Positions 25,207 to 36,906 are shown, numbered from the stretch's first letter. The stretch is 64,000 nt of DNA from Sipunculus nudus (GCA_026874595.1 CM049312.1:78963429-79027428); one strand, 5' to 3'. Translations and numbers: made by a program. The notes: generated by a model not told the origin, from the sequence alone.

Positions 25207-25745
25207 TGGGGCTGTTCCATTTAGGCGACTCTACAGGCGACCAGGCTGTCGCCTCATGGTCGCCGAAAAACAGGCGACCGGACCCCCGCTACGACAATAG
25301 CTTACGACAAGCTATACAACAGGATGATGACCGTCTGGACAACATGCTGCCCACAACTGGCGACACAATATCCGCGACAAAGGAAGTCACCTACAACAAC
25401 CTAGGATCATCTCTACGACAACTTGCGACTACACTGGCGACAACCTTCGACAAAAGATTTCATTTTACGTCAACCCGCGACAAAATTTGACAAGTGTCTA
25501 CCCTTTGCTATGTGAGGAACCTGAGACAAGGATTGGTCTTGTATCAAGTACACCAGCTCACGACAGCACCAACGACAATCCACGTCACCTGGGGACAGTC
25601 TACGACAGCACCTACGCCAGTAGCCACGTGTCTTCGGGCAACTTAGGCGACTTCTAGCGACTACAGCCAACCATACAGGCAACCCCCGGCGACCATGAGG
25701 TGACAGCCTGGTCGGCTGTTGAACCGCCAATGTAGGACAGCCCCA
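25207..25745. mobile_element. Inverted-repeat element A, 539 bp, TTA target duplication
   Basis: Imperfect terminal inverted repeats of about 57 bp. The left end starts TGGGGCTGTTCC and includes GACCAGGCTGTCGCCTCATG; the right end is its complement with a few changes. Perfect TTA flanks at 25204-25206 and 25746-25748 fit the 3-bp TWA duplications of PIF/Harbinger elements. The interior is rich in CGACA/TGTCG words and has no convincing ORF, so it is non-autonomous. Confidence 0.8.
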
Positions 25746-26126
25746 TTAGGGTGTTTTTAGTTTGTTTTAAGAAGATATGGGCGCCATGGTAAGCACTAGC
25801 TGTCATAAGTTGATGGTGGGTAAGAAGATTTCAAAGACCCTGAATACAGTTCAAAGACACCGGCGGTTTACACGTGCAGACATTAAGAGAACCTTGGATG
25901 TATGAGGCACAAGTTAGTATCACATGTAACTGACAGGGAACTTAATCTCGAATATATACACCAGTATATATGTAGATGTTGAGGCGGAAACCGGCAGTCA
26001 AGAACAGAAAGTTGTGCAGAGAGGTCGCCTGTCATGACAGTCTTTGCGAGACGTATTATCTAACAACGGTAGCCATTGGGGCGTGTACCTGTATTGTACC
26101 TGGAATACTGTTTTCTGTGTGTATTA

Positions 26127-26758
26127 AGGTGGTTTACCATAAGTGCGTAGTCCGTATCCGTAGTCAACATGCGTAGTCCGTATGCGTAGTCCGTATCCGC
26201 AAAGTCCGTACTCCGTATTGATAGGTGCTCGATAGCTGAAGTTTTTTTTTTTTTTGCAAAACCATTTCCCCATATATTCATTGTACATATGTATATATGA
26301 GCATCAAAAGTTCAAATAATATAATTGAAATAATATTTTTTTAAAAGACCATAATAAGTAATATTTTATACGCTTCAGTGATGTTTAGCCTTCAATCATT
26401 CAGAAAACATGTTGTCTGTCATAAAGAAAGGAAAACAAAATACAACCAATATTTATGACAATGGTTTATTCCCGATATACTGAGGCCAGAAAGAACATTT
26501 ATATCAATTGAAAATAGGGATTATGCATACAGCACGACCTGAATGGGAAAAATTTATGCTAAACCTGAAATCGACACGATATGATTGGTATGCGTAGTGC
26601 GCAAAAATCGCTCCCGGCAGCGTGCGGATAATGACTACGCATACGGACTACGCATACGGATTACGCATGCGAATGACTGGAAACGGCCCAGTTGAAAAGT
26701 CTACAAAGCGATTTTTGCGGACCACAGATACGGACTACGCACTAATGGGTCCGCACCT
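26127..26758. mobile_element. Inverted-repeat element B, 632 bp, TTA target duplication
   Basis: Ends AGGTGGTTTACC and (inverted) AGGTGCGGACCC share the block AGTGCGTAGTCCGTATC; the arms total about 39 bp with about nine mismatches. Perfect TTA flanks at 26124-26126 and 26759-26761. Inner subrepeats of CGTAGTCCGTA point inward from both ends. Non-autonomous; PIF/Harbinger-like by target duplication. Confidence 0.75.
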
Positions 26759-27007
26759 TTAGACAAGAAGTTGGACATGGTTTGTGGATGGGATAACTCC
26801 TCTCAATTCCCCTCGTTTCAAATATTCAATCAACTCTACCTTTACCATTATTCAACCATTCAGGTAAAAAAGTATAACAATTTTTTTCCGCGATAACTTT
26901 AACCAACATATTTAAACAGTAACGTCCGTCCAATTTGGCTGACGGTGCGAAAATTAAATGAAAAACAAATAAGAATTCTTTTACCTGCGATGAACATCAC
27001 GAAGTAA

Positions 27008-28111
27008 TGCTACGGTCACAATGTGAAACTGCCGCCTGCCGATTTTTTGACATCGGCGGATTCTTAAAGTTACATGCCACCGGCCGATTTTTTGCAAATC
27101 GGTGCGAGTGGTCATAAATAACTGCAAGTAAAAGGCCGCCTGACGGTCTCCGGGCGGCCCAAGGCAGTGTCTAAGTTCGAGGGGGTGTGTGACGTCATCA
27201 GGGTGTTGGCCGGTGGCAGTTAGGCGACAGGCCGGCAGACGTCAGATTTTACCTGCTACCTCCCGGTGACCTGGCGGACACCGGCCATTTACACCTGCCA
27301 CCGGCCGACGATCGGGCGTTCTAACTTCCACCGGCCGGCGCCCGCCCGATAATCTGACGGCGGCAGTCTGGTTCCCGGTTGGATATATAAACCTAGATTG
27401 CTCTCGTATCACTACAAAGTATACCATCAACCATTTATTATCAACCATTTTCCATCAACCATTATTATCAACCATTTCCTTCCAACAAGATGTCCTCTAA
27501 AGGCAAGGGAAAGGACAAGGCGCCAGCCCCAAAGCGCAAGAGACCAGAGCCCCAGCCCCAGCGAGAACCCAGCAGCAGCAGCAGCGACGAGAGATTTATA
27601 TTCAGGGGGCCGGGAGTCTGCACTCGGCAGATCGCCGTCCTGCCACCTACCAACTACGACAGCCGCCTCCAAGCTGCCTTTCAATCTCCGCCCTGCCGCC
27701 GGCAGATATTTTGAAATAGTACTGTGGCATGTCGGTAGCATAACGGCAGCAGGCCGGATCCTAGAGAGTGGCAGTTAGATCCTACCGATCGCCGGCCGAA
27801 GTTTGAAGGACCTCGAGCCCAACGACCGAATAAAAATCGCGCTGCTGCCCGCCTGGCGCTTGATAGCCACCGCGCGACTTCGAAATGCGCCCGGCCGGCG
27901 ACCTGAGGACTGGCATAATTGGAAAAAATCGGCCGGTGGCAGACAGAATTTTAACTTTTTCTTAGAATTTCAGCAGCGTCCTAGCGGCGTCTAAAATGCC
28001 GACTGCCGCCTGCCGATCGTGCCTGCCACCGAGCTGCCACCTGACGAATTTTAGTGAAAACTGGCAGTTACCACGCCGGCAGGCGGCATTTAGTGATTTG
28101 TGACCGTAGCA
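27008..28111. mobile_element. Inverted-repeat element C, 1104 bp, TAA target duplication
   Basis: Perfect 14-bp ends TGCTACGGTCACAA and complement, with further imperfect pairing through GCCGCCTGCCG. TAA flanks at 27005-27007 and 28112-28114. The interior is GC-rich with many ACCGGCCG/CTGCCG words. It includes a TATATAAA site at about 27385, a CAACCATT-rich leader and a small ORF. PIF/Harbinger-like by target duplication; possibly an internally deleted derivative of an autonomous element. It lies inside a lectin pseudo-exon. Confidence 0.8.
27490..27714 (+). CDS. Small ORF inside inverted-repeat element C (74 residues), uncertain
   Basis: Begins MSSKGKGKDKAPAPKRKRPE, a lysine/arginine/proline-rich basic start with an SSSSS run and an acidic DER, then a less biased tail; no domain recognised. 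About 105 bp upstream is TATATAAA (27385) and the leader has repeated CAACCATT. The context AACAAGATGT has a purine at -3. It could be the first exon of a transposase or of the accessory DNA-binding protein of an autonomous relative, left after internal deletion. GC-rich composition alone can create open frames, so coding status is doubtful. Confidence 0.3.
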   Translation: MSSKGKGKDKAPAPKRKRPEPQPQREPSSSSSDERFIFRGPGVCTRQIAVLPPTNYDSRLQAAFQSPPCRRQIF

Positions 28112-28500
28112 TAAAGGAACAACCTCTCCCTTCTAAAACTTAACTGACATGTCCATCAAGAGCCTGCTCTTCGGTTGAAATGACCTCACGCTGGCGTAAA
28201 TTCATAAACATTCACTGTTTGAAACGGCCGTTCACCAGGTGTTGAGAATGGTTCAAACATAAAGCCTGTATACCTACTGAAATTTTAATGACGCACCTAT
28301 TTTACCAGAATAAGTAAACTACTGATTGACTGATCTTGGTCGGTATCCATGAACGGTAGCGGGGATCATCACCAGCCCGTGTGAAATGGACTTCACAAGT
28401 ATTAGGACTTTGGATCAATAAGGACTGCTATTTATATGATCCTAAAGCACTAGCTGCGAACCCGGGCATTTAGTCTCGAGACAATATACCCCTGACAATT
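28112..28500. other. Upstream flank of the broken lectin duplicate
   Basis: The first about 40 bp are homologous to the 5' leader of the intact lectin gene. The rest holds nothing recognised. Confidence 0.4.
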
Positions 28501-28671
28501 ACCCCCCCCCCCCCCTATATTTCACCCTCCCCCTCCGATAAATATCCAAGGACTTTACTCAGCCCTGGACAATTAACCCGATTATTTACCAATAAGCATT
28601 TCCTGACTGTTAACTCCTGTATCCCTAAACTTTAAACTACGTGTGGAGTTCTAAGAGGCATTTTTTATATT

Positions 28672-28862
28672 ATTATTATCATTATTATTAGTAGTAGTAG
28701 TTGTAGTAATAGTAGTAGTAGTAGTAGTAATAGCAGTAATAGTAGTAGTAGTTAAATTATTAGCAGTAGTGATAGAAGTAGTAGTAGTGGTAGTAGTAAT
28801 AGTAGTGGTGGAAGCAGTAGTAGTAGTAGTAGCAGTAGCAAAAGTACTAGTACTAATAGAAG
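28672..28862. repeat. (AGT)n imperfect microsatellite
   Basis: GTAGTAGTA-type repeats with interruptions, preceded by TTATTATTATC. A C homopolymer tract lies at about 28501-28515. Confidence 0.9.
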
Positions 28863-29584
28863 CAAGATCTAGATATTAGTTATGTTGCCCGCTTTTTTTG
28901 TTTTTAAAATTATTTATTATCATTTGGACTCCCTGCGTTACGTAACTTCCGGTTATTTAAATGGTTAAAGCTACAATTCAAGAGTAATACGTCTTGTATG
29001 ACGTAGCAGAGCAGTGTTGAGTTAAATATCATAAATACACCTCCAAAATTACATGCAAAATGTTCACATCATTCGTTAAAACTCCAAAAGACACAATCAC
29101 TATTTAACACTGTTCCGCAGAATTATATTAATTAGCGTAAAAGTGAATATCACAGCAGAATTTAAAATATAAAAATCTAGACAGCTGATTATCATAGAAC
29201 ACTTAATGCATCACGTTTTCACTTCTTGTGTTAATAAATTAGGATAACTAGCCTCGTTTGAGAAAAAAGGATTTTACTTTGTTTGTGAATGAACTAAGAT
29301 AACTGACACCATTAAACACTAAACATTTTAAGTCTCTAATTTAGCATCAGTGCCTACTGAGACATCCCTTCTGTTTCGGGTCAGACGCATCTTCTAAGAC
29401 ACGGTTGGACCTAGAAAACTCTGCCCCAACAGAAATTCTTTTATGACATAACAGGGCAGTTAAAAATATGGTACCGAAGTAAATCCTTCCGATAGATATA
29501 CAGAATTCGAAAATGTGACATCACAGTTTTCCCTTCACCCAGGAAAGGTCAACATGTGTTATTTGAATACTGTGATTCTTTTTT
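28863..29584. other. Unassigned DNA
   Basis: AT-rich, no gene recognised. Confidence 0.4.
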
Positions 29585-29975
29585 TTTTGTTTATGGTGAA
29601 GGTAACCGCCTCCATTTTTAATGCTGACTTGTCTAATTCTTAAGCTTTGTATATACATCTGCAGAGTTCCTTTTAGGTTTGGGACTACGTGACAGGGTAG
29701 TAGCACTCGCTTCCTGTTATTTTATTTTATATACTGGTGTCACCCAGGCCCGGTGTCCACCGCACCTGCAGGTCCTGGGATTGTAATTAATCCTATTGCT
29801 GGGTCATAACACCGAGGAACCTCCCAAAGACGCACTCGTTTTTGAGGGATACACGGCTGTGGGGTACAGTCTTTCCATTAAGTCTGCAGAGCGTTCATCC
29901 TGGGTGGGGGCCGACCGTCAAAACCTCACTGCTCCTCGGCTGAGATTTGAACTCACGACTCACGAGCCACAGAAT
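29585..29975 (-). mobile_element. tRNA-derived SINE, copy 2
   Basis: Shares with the 11.3-kb copy the 3' part (GGAGGCGGTTACC), the ACCGCACCTGC(A/G)GG block, GCTGGGTCATAACA and CTCGGCTGAGATT(T/C)GAACTCACGA (each read on the plus strand). It ends in an A-rich tail (minus strand) near 29590. The tRNA-like head is shortened between A and B boxes and the B box is TTCAAATC. About 70 bp of extra body sequence (about 29845-29925) is absent from copy 1. Confidence 0.75.
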
Positions 29976-32020
29976 CCGGAACACTGTAAAATTCATGTCT
30001 GTGTCATCCACTATATTTCATCAACGATGTGTTTGGGTTAATGTCACTTGTTAGGTCAAAGTTTAATGGTCTCAAGTTCAAGATTCATCTTATGCGCAAT
30101 ATGTTTCTTTAAACTTTCCATTGTAACTTTCTGTTCCTAAAATTCTGCTTCTATATAAGAGGTCCTGCCATGCGACTCCTTATTAGATTACTAAATGATC
30201 CAAATTATGTTCGTGATTGTCAGTCTTTCAAAGGCATTATACACAACTATCAATATTTTTTAAACCTTTGTCCAAATCAATTCCAGAAGCTGTCTATCAG
30301 ATAAATTTTGTGACATTGTAACTGATTTTTTATCTGGGATTTCTTTGGATTCAAAATCAAAGTTTGTTTTACAGTTGGCCGCCATGTAATCTAGTACTTA
30401 TCCAGTCTTAGCCATGTGACCTTTGGCATTTCCTCAAAGTCCTTTCAATAACTTGTTTCTAAGTAAATGTCCTCGTCATAGACCATATATTCCTACATAA
30501 ATATGTTAGCACATTTCGGCATATTTATGAATTTCCTTTATAATGTTATTTTTAGAAAATACTTCGGAGCTCCTGGAAAGTGCTCCCTACATCTGCGCCA
30601 TCTAGCTTTTTTTTTTGTTTTGGTAAGACGGTCCCCTACAGACGTGTTTAGATGATCCCCGAAATTGGCTTTCTTGGATCGCTGGCCTAAAGCCCTATTA
30701 TTCTCATGACTGATGGTCCTGAATGGATGTCAGAATGTGGAGGTTCCTTGAAGGTGGCTCCAATAATTTCAAACTCTTTTTTGTTTTTGCCTTATTATTT
30801 TTCTGCCAATTTATGAAACCAATTTGGTTGAATCTTACCCAGTATATACTTTACTTAGGCCAAATAACTTTAACACTGTTTCAGTATCCTTGACCTATTT
30901 TTTTTCAATGTCTCAGAGCTACAAGAGTTTCAAATTTTCACAAGTTTAAACTCGATTTTCTATAGAAAGTAAAGGTAGAGAACGATTGGTTGAGATCCAA
31001 GTTGCGCCAATATCTTCACCGAATAATTGGAAGTCGCTCATGCGGAAAATCAATAGATGGGTTACTCAGCACATTTCGGTAAGTACACATCTCTTCATAA
31101 ACCATTTTACTTAGATAACAAAACTTTTTTGAACTTGTGCTATTAACATCGTTCGGTATTGAGTCGGTATGGCTGTTGTTGCACTCAGGGCCCCGATGAC
31201 GTCTCCCCATGCCCTTGGACCGGGTGGTCTCTGGCCGTGTTTGGCTTAAGTGGCCGTTCTTGATGTGGCACCTAAAGAATTATGGTTTTCAGCTATTTAT
31301 ATTTTCGAAATTACTCCTTAATTTGGTCAGGGTAATATAAACCCTTTTATGTTCGTTCTGACGTTGCTTACAGGGCTGGCCGCCGTGGAACTGGTCTCCT
31401 TAGAGCCCGGAGCCGTGTTAGCAACACAAATTTGGCTGGCTTCGACAAAAAGATGAGTGTCTTTAGTATTCAAATTTCAAAATCTAAAGGACAGCAACAA
31501 CAAAGATGGTAATATAATGCCACTGTCGAATTTTCTTAGAAATAATATTATTTGCATGAAGAATGTCAACAATGTTTTCGAAACTATCTGGATTATTCCT
31601 TCCTCGAGGCTGAACTTTTCACATCTGGCAATATAACACAGGGATGTGCTCCGGTTTAAGTTTCAAGGCCGTTATATAACGCATTGCAGAAAATTATAAC
31701 ACCGCATTACGGCAGTGATGTAGTTGATTACGTTATCCGATTCCGATTACGTGCAAGTCCGAGTTCAATACAAATCTCCTTATTAAAAGAAACTTGAAAT
31801 GGAAATTTGAGAATATCAAGTATGTTTTTAGTTGTTAGTTTATACATATGTTTTTTCTTTGAACTTTTGATAACATAAGCTCCCGATGCAGGGCTTAAAC
31901 TTGGTAGAAGTCTTGTTTTTGTGATATTTTGTCAGGAGTTCGCACAATTTATAAGTCTTCGAAGTTTCTTTTTCTTTTTACATTTTCCAACTGTCCTATT
32001 CTCGAGTCCCAGAAGCGGAT
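29976..32020. other. Unassigned DNA, nothing recognised
   Basis: Two kilobases of AT-rich sequence without a domain-bearing frame or a repeat I can delimit. Confidence 0.4.
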
Positions 32021-32024
32021 CCGC

Positions 32025-32500
32025 GGGGGGGGGGGGGGGGGGGGGGTCCAGCGGGATTCCCTTTTCTGCCGCCGTTAACTTCTTGTAAGGAATGTATACG
32101 TAGCATTGATACTTAAGTTCACATTGAACAGGATAGAATGTATCATTAGCAAGTGTAACACCACTGAACATACTGAAGATATATCGCCGATAATTAGAAG
32201 ACCAATGATGATCATGAAGATATCAGTGATAGGAAGAACATGTTATTACGAAGGATATCGTTGATATCATTATTGTGCGGGATGAAGGGTGACGTTGATA
32301 TCCAGATAAAAATGATTAAAATTATGGTGATGATATGAGCAAAATTAACATTATCAACTTCTCGACATGCACATACGCATTTAACGAGGGCGGAGGTAAA
32401 CCGTCAGACGGGCTCTGGAATGATTGTTTATAGTTTCCAGTAGTGTTGTGCCGATGAATCGATTAAATCGATGATTGGTCGTTATCTTTCAAAATAGGTT
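32025..32500. repeat. Dispersed repeat, copy B
   Basis: Same order of blocks as copy A at 18.64-19.11 kb, with G-tract start, TCTGCCGCCGTTAA and ATCGCCGATAATTAGAAGAC. It is followed by repeated AATCGATTA words at 32455-32545. Same orientation as copy A. Confidence 0.75.
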
Positions 32501-34080
32501 AAATCGATTGTATTTTTGCATAATCGATTAAAAACGATTATTTATGCACATAATCTAGTCATGCCAGAGATATACAAACACAAAGTAACGAACAGCATCA
32601 AAACGGAACCTTCCGTAGCCAACAATCGTCCGACGGCAAGGGATCCTTGGATTCGGGTGGATTGATGGTTTCATTATGAATACTGATGTACATGTCAGAC
32701 TATATACTGGGGTCAATGTTTTAGATATAAATCTATACAGCAGATTTCAAGGTAATATAGCAGGTACATGAAATAATCAATTGATAATCGATCATCAGTT
32801 GTTTTTATTTTTCAATCATCGATTATGATTTTAAAACCAATCACGACCACTAGTTTTTTGTTCATAGTGTATTCATATACCACCCATACATACATTGCAA
32901 TACTCCACAGCGGCCCACAAATCAACGATACATACATTAAAGAAATCATAATCATTACTAAATGATCACAGTACATGGAAGATACAGAGCATATAAAACA
33001 CTCACATAGGCTATATTAACAGAATGAAAAATAAAATATGCATGACTCAAACTAGTTTAATCACAAGCAAACGTAATGTTTTTTAAAGTTTTCAAAAGCC
33101 AATACAGAATGCTGTATTTTGGTCCTCATTAGGCCTAAGTCCGTTCCAAAAATGGCGGTGCTACAAAAGAAAATGTATCCTTAATCTTCCTGTTTGTTAA
33201 AGGGTGAAAATTAGGTTTCCACAATTAAATCATAGAATAACTGTTTTTACATTTTTTTGAAAGTCCATTCATTAATAATGATAACATTTCTGATTTCCTT
33301 TTATACACTGAAAGAACAGTCTTAAACTTATTCGTATAGGTCCCGGTGTATAGTCTATAGACAGTCGTTTGCACTATCAAATTTATCTACAGCCAAGATC
33401 AGACGACCCGGTACGTCCTGTATAGTTTGCTTTTCTGGAAAGCTGCTGATACATTTATGATTGATATGTAGTTATGTACATTACATTGACACAAACTTTG
33501 ATAAGCAGCGGCATCTACTGTCTATTTAGTGAACTAAAATTTCCTAACGATATACGCTCAGTTTTTTACTGCATTACCTGATGTTACAAAGTATGAAGTG
33601 TAAATGGAAACATTAGGTGGTCCACGGCGCCTCCAAAGATTTGAACATGATACCTTTTTTGTAGCTCTCTTCTTCATAGGCCATGGTATAGGTGTCGACA
33701 ATTTGCTAACTCTTTCATTTTATTTTCGATATAAAATGCCAATTATGTTTTTAAAAGTAGTATACTTTAACAATACGAAACAAATATTGGATATACATCT
33801 CTAATTTTGCATCTGCTGTAATGAAAACATTCACATTTAAATGGGCTTGGTTGCATTTGCAACCAGGCTTTAAATAAAGCCTTATCGATCTAAATGTCAA
33901 CAAATATTTTTTTTTTAATACTTAGTGACTGTCTTTTGGATATCAGTGTGTTAAGTGAGCTTGTTGCTTCTGAGTAGACCCCACGTAATTTACGAATCCC
34001 AATATACACTTTAACATGGCAACTTCTGTTTAACAAAATTTGTGGTGGTTACCCTGGCGGCGAGAACTTAAGTTTGAAGC
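32501..34080. other. Unassigned DNA
   Basis: AT-rich, no gene recognised. The frame at 33604-33804 has no motif. Confidence 0.4.
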
Positions 34081-34335
34081 AGTTTCGATCGTCTACCGCA
34101 GTTTCCGCTCTCAAGCCGTCATGACAGACGGAGAGACAAATTTTCCGAGTAAAACCAGCCTCGTTATTAATAACTGCTGCATGAATAAACGTAAGTCAGC
34201 CGTCAATGTAATTTTTTTTATTATTTTTCCAAACAGAATTAAGTCACTTTTTGTTCTACTTCGGGAAATGACAGTTCGACAAGTAGATGAAAATGAAAAA
34301 AAGGTTCTGTTAGAAATGGCGTGAGCATCTCATTA
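34080..34335. repeat. Dispersed repeat R2, copy 1
   Basis: Blocks AAAACCAG(C/A)CTCGTTATTAAT, ACTTCGG(G/A)AAATGA and GTTAGAAATGGCGTG are shared in order with 55270-55530. The 94-residue frame across it is not kept in the second copy, so it is not a gene. Confidence 0.65.
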
Positions 34336-36600
34336 TATTAGAATTGATCCGACCCCTTTAGCCTCAACGTCTTCATTTAATTAAATATGAGGAGACATGC
34401 CCTTGCTTATTTTAAAGAAGCCCCCCCCCCCCCCCCCCCCCACACACACACACAAAGAAGAAAAAACCTCCCTATACACTCCATAAATGGCTATTTGGTT
34501 CATATGATTATGCATATATTCGTTGACCAACTGACCTTTGTGAATATAGATTTATTCTACAATTATGATAAAACCTAGACTGGCCCGCTGAGAGACCCAT
34601 CAACGTTGCAAGGCTTAACACAAGTACTGCCATCTGGCGGCAAATTATACAACTTATTTCGGCTCGCTGACCATTACACTACATCTGACCCCCCCCCCCC
34701 CCCCCCCCCCCCCCCAATCATTCTAAAAACCTTGTGGTTTCTGAGACAGGTATCAAGTTTTGCTACAAATTCCTAAAAGGACACAAATATTTTCTCCTTT
34801 GATCAAACCAAGAAAATCTGCAGTTGTTACACCGAAAATCAAAGGAAATATATTTCCTCAAGCAAATACATGTAAAAAAAATTCATATGAAATGCTTTAT
34901 ATACAAGCTTAGCCCCACCAAGAATCTAAGCCATACCAAATGGAACCATTACACCATGAAAAAAGTATTCCATAAGGAACCATAGATTTAGATGGGACCA
35001 TATAGGTTCTTCAAAGAACCCTTTTTCATCAGAGATCAGCTTGCTACTGGCTTAAAAAATAATCAGGTATGCATAATATTATAGGTATATATATATATAG
35101 GTATTCAGATAGCTGGGCTAATCTGAAAAGCAAAATTTAAAGAAAGTCTAATTTTCATGTTGTATATGGGCACATCTTCTCATATATTTTATCTAGTGAC
35201 AACTTTGAGTTTATTCCAGTATCCATATCTGCGTTATATAAATGTTAGTGGACATAATTATTCCCTTACCCCCCCCCCCATGCAAAACCATAGATTTAAA
35301 TTTTTTTCTTCTGCCATTTTTTTTTCTTCTGCCATTTTATATTTACCTTAACATCCAATATGTCAGATTTTCATAGTCTGACATATGGGCACAATATCAG
35401 ACCTAGGTCACATTTTGCACCTGATATCATATTTTACCTTGTATTATCTCCAAGGACGTACATATCTTTATTCGATTCCCCCTTATCGATCAGTTGCGGG
35501 AGTCTGGGACGGGAAGGCCTGAATTGGACGCTTGGTTATCGCACACATCTAGTTGAATATATGTTTGTTAGTTATTTCCCTCGCTGAGTTGCAGTGAAAT
35601 AACTGACCAGGCAGTGTACTCTGAGTGAATCACTTGATCATCATTTCTGATCTGGATATTAGACATAATTTTAAGACAACAGGCTTATAGCGATATCATC
35701 TGGCGACCATTGCGGTGAAATTTTCACATGTCTAGGATTAAAAATCGATGCGGACCATACCACAAACCGAATAAATGCTTACTTGATCCTCTTTCTACGA
35801 CGGCGTGATAAATTGTCCCTTTTCATTTGTTAAAACCATAGACGTATCTCTGGTTGGTCAGAGACGCAGCACAAATTGATTGATTGATAAGCACGCAGAA
35901 TTAGTGAGTTACTCTAATTAAAAGTGTTTATCAAGAGATTTGCATGCGCCATTTAGTCACGGAACTACTGACCATGTGGCAGTTATCGTGAGTGAAACTA
36001 TCCGCAAAACAAAGCATCAGAGCAGTTCCTGTAACAGGATCATTGCTCACGACATAGCAGAAATAACCCCACTGACCTGAAAATAATTACCTTGTACTGG
36101 CCTGATATTTGTACATGACCAACCATTATCCCCACGTTTTGACACCCCTTTTCAATGAATGTATTTTGATTCAATGAATATATTACCATATGTTTCGAGC
36201 TTTATGGAAAATTCTCTCATCCCCCCCCCCCCCCCCCCCATTTTACCAGCGTTCTTAACATTAGAGTGTTTTTGAGGATGTAAGTATTTTCATCATTCTC
36301 GACAACGCCTCATGGCCTATAGGTACGCTGTCACTTGACACAAACCAGACAAATAGCTAGCTTTTTCCAGTGTACGTTCTATCAACACCTACCATGTGCA
36401 AGAAAAATTCCATTTTAACTTTGCATATCGGTAAATCCCTCTGCATATTTGTTGAATATGTGACAACTTGAATGGAAGCATGGCTCGCATACGTTACTGA
36501 ACGACAGCCAACTTGTATGCGATACGAGATATGACTCGATACCATGGAGACGGATTTTCCGTTTGATGTGTGGATTTACATGTATTCTCGTGTTAAATTT
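34336..36600. other. Simple-repeat-rich unassigned DNA
   Basis: Contains C tracts at about 34423-34440 (followed by CA repeats), 34689-34715, 35271-35279 and 36221-36239. No gene or RNA feature recognised. Confidence 0.45.
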
Positions 36601-36652
36601 ATTTATTTATTTATTTATATACATTATTTTACGAGGGTATCATACAAACCCA

Positions 36653-36672
36653 ATTAGTGCCAAGGCACTAAT
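36653..36672 (-). repeat. Perfect hairpin in the LINE 3'UTR
   Basis: Nine-bp stem ATTAGTGCC / GGCACTAAT with a two-base loop, about 235 nt after the ORF2 stop and 35 nt before the TAAA tail. LINE reverse transcriptases commonly recognise a 3' structure; this is a candidate for that signal. Confidence 0.6.
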
Positions 36673-36906
36673 CTCACTTGGGTCCCTCGAGAATTATTAC
36701 AAATAACATTTTTCTACATACATAGGTAAATACATATAAAATCTCAATATGTAAATCAGAAACTGATTCAAACAGAAATACATAATGATGATCGACTGTC
36801 TAAGAAAAGGGAATGATGAAGTCGACGATTATACATTACACGATAAAATTGAGCATATATCAAGATAACTAAAATACATGGCATGGTAGCTAAAAAATAA
36901 AATATT

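Larger units (their letters stand above)
26985..28150 (-). pseudogene. Signal-peptide exon of the broken lectin duplicate, split by a transposon
   Basis: Reading on the minus strand and skipping the element at 27008-28111 with one TAA copy, the flanks join to TTCCTTTACTTCGTGATG and continue TTCATCGCAG|GTAAAAG. This aligns with exon 1 of the intact gene (TTCCTTTTCTTCGCCATG, then TTGGTAGCAG|GTACAG), including the splice donor. The 5' flank GTTAAGTTTTAGAA also matches GTTGAATTTTCAGAA. The position of the intact start codons (ATGATG) reads without an ATG here. So the start codon is lost and the exon is interrupted. Confidence 0.75.

Noticed and set aside
25206-25490. 94-codon frame in element A
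   Set aside because: Built from CGACA-type subrepeats of a non-autonomous element.
27398-27778. 126-codon plus-strand frame and antisense frames in element C
   Set aside because: Overlapping frames open on both strands in GC-rich sequence inside an inverted-repeat element; only the smaller basic ORF is noted, with low confidence.
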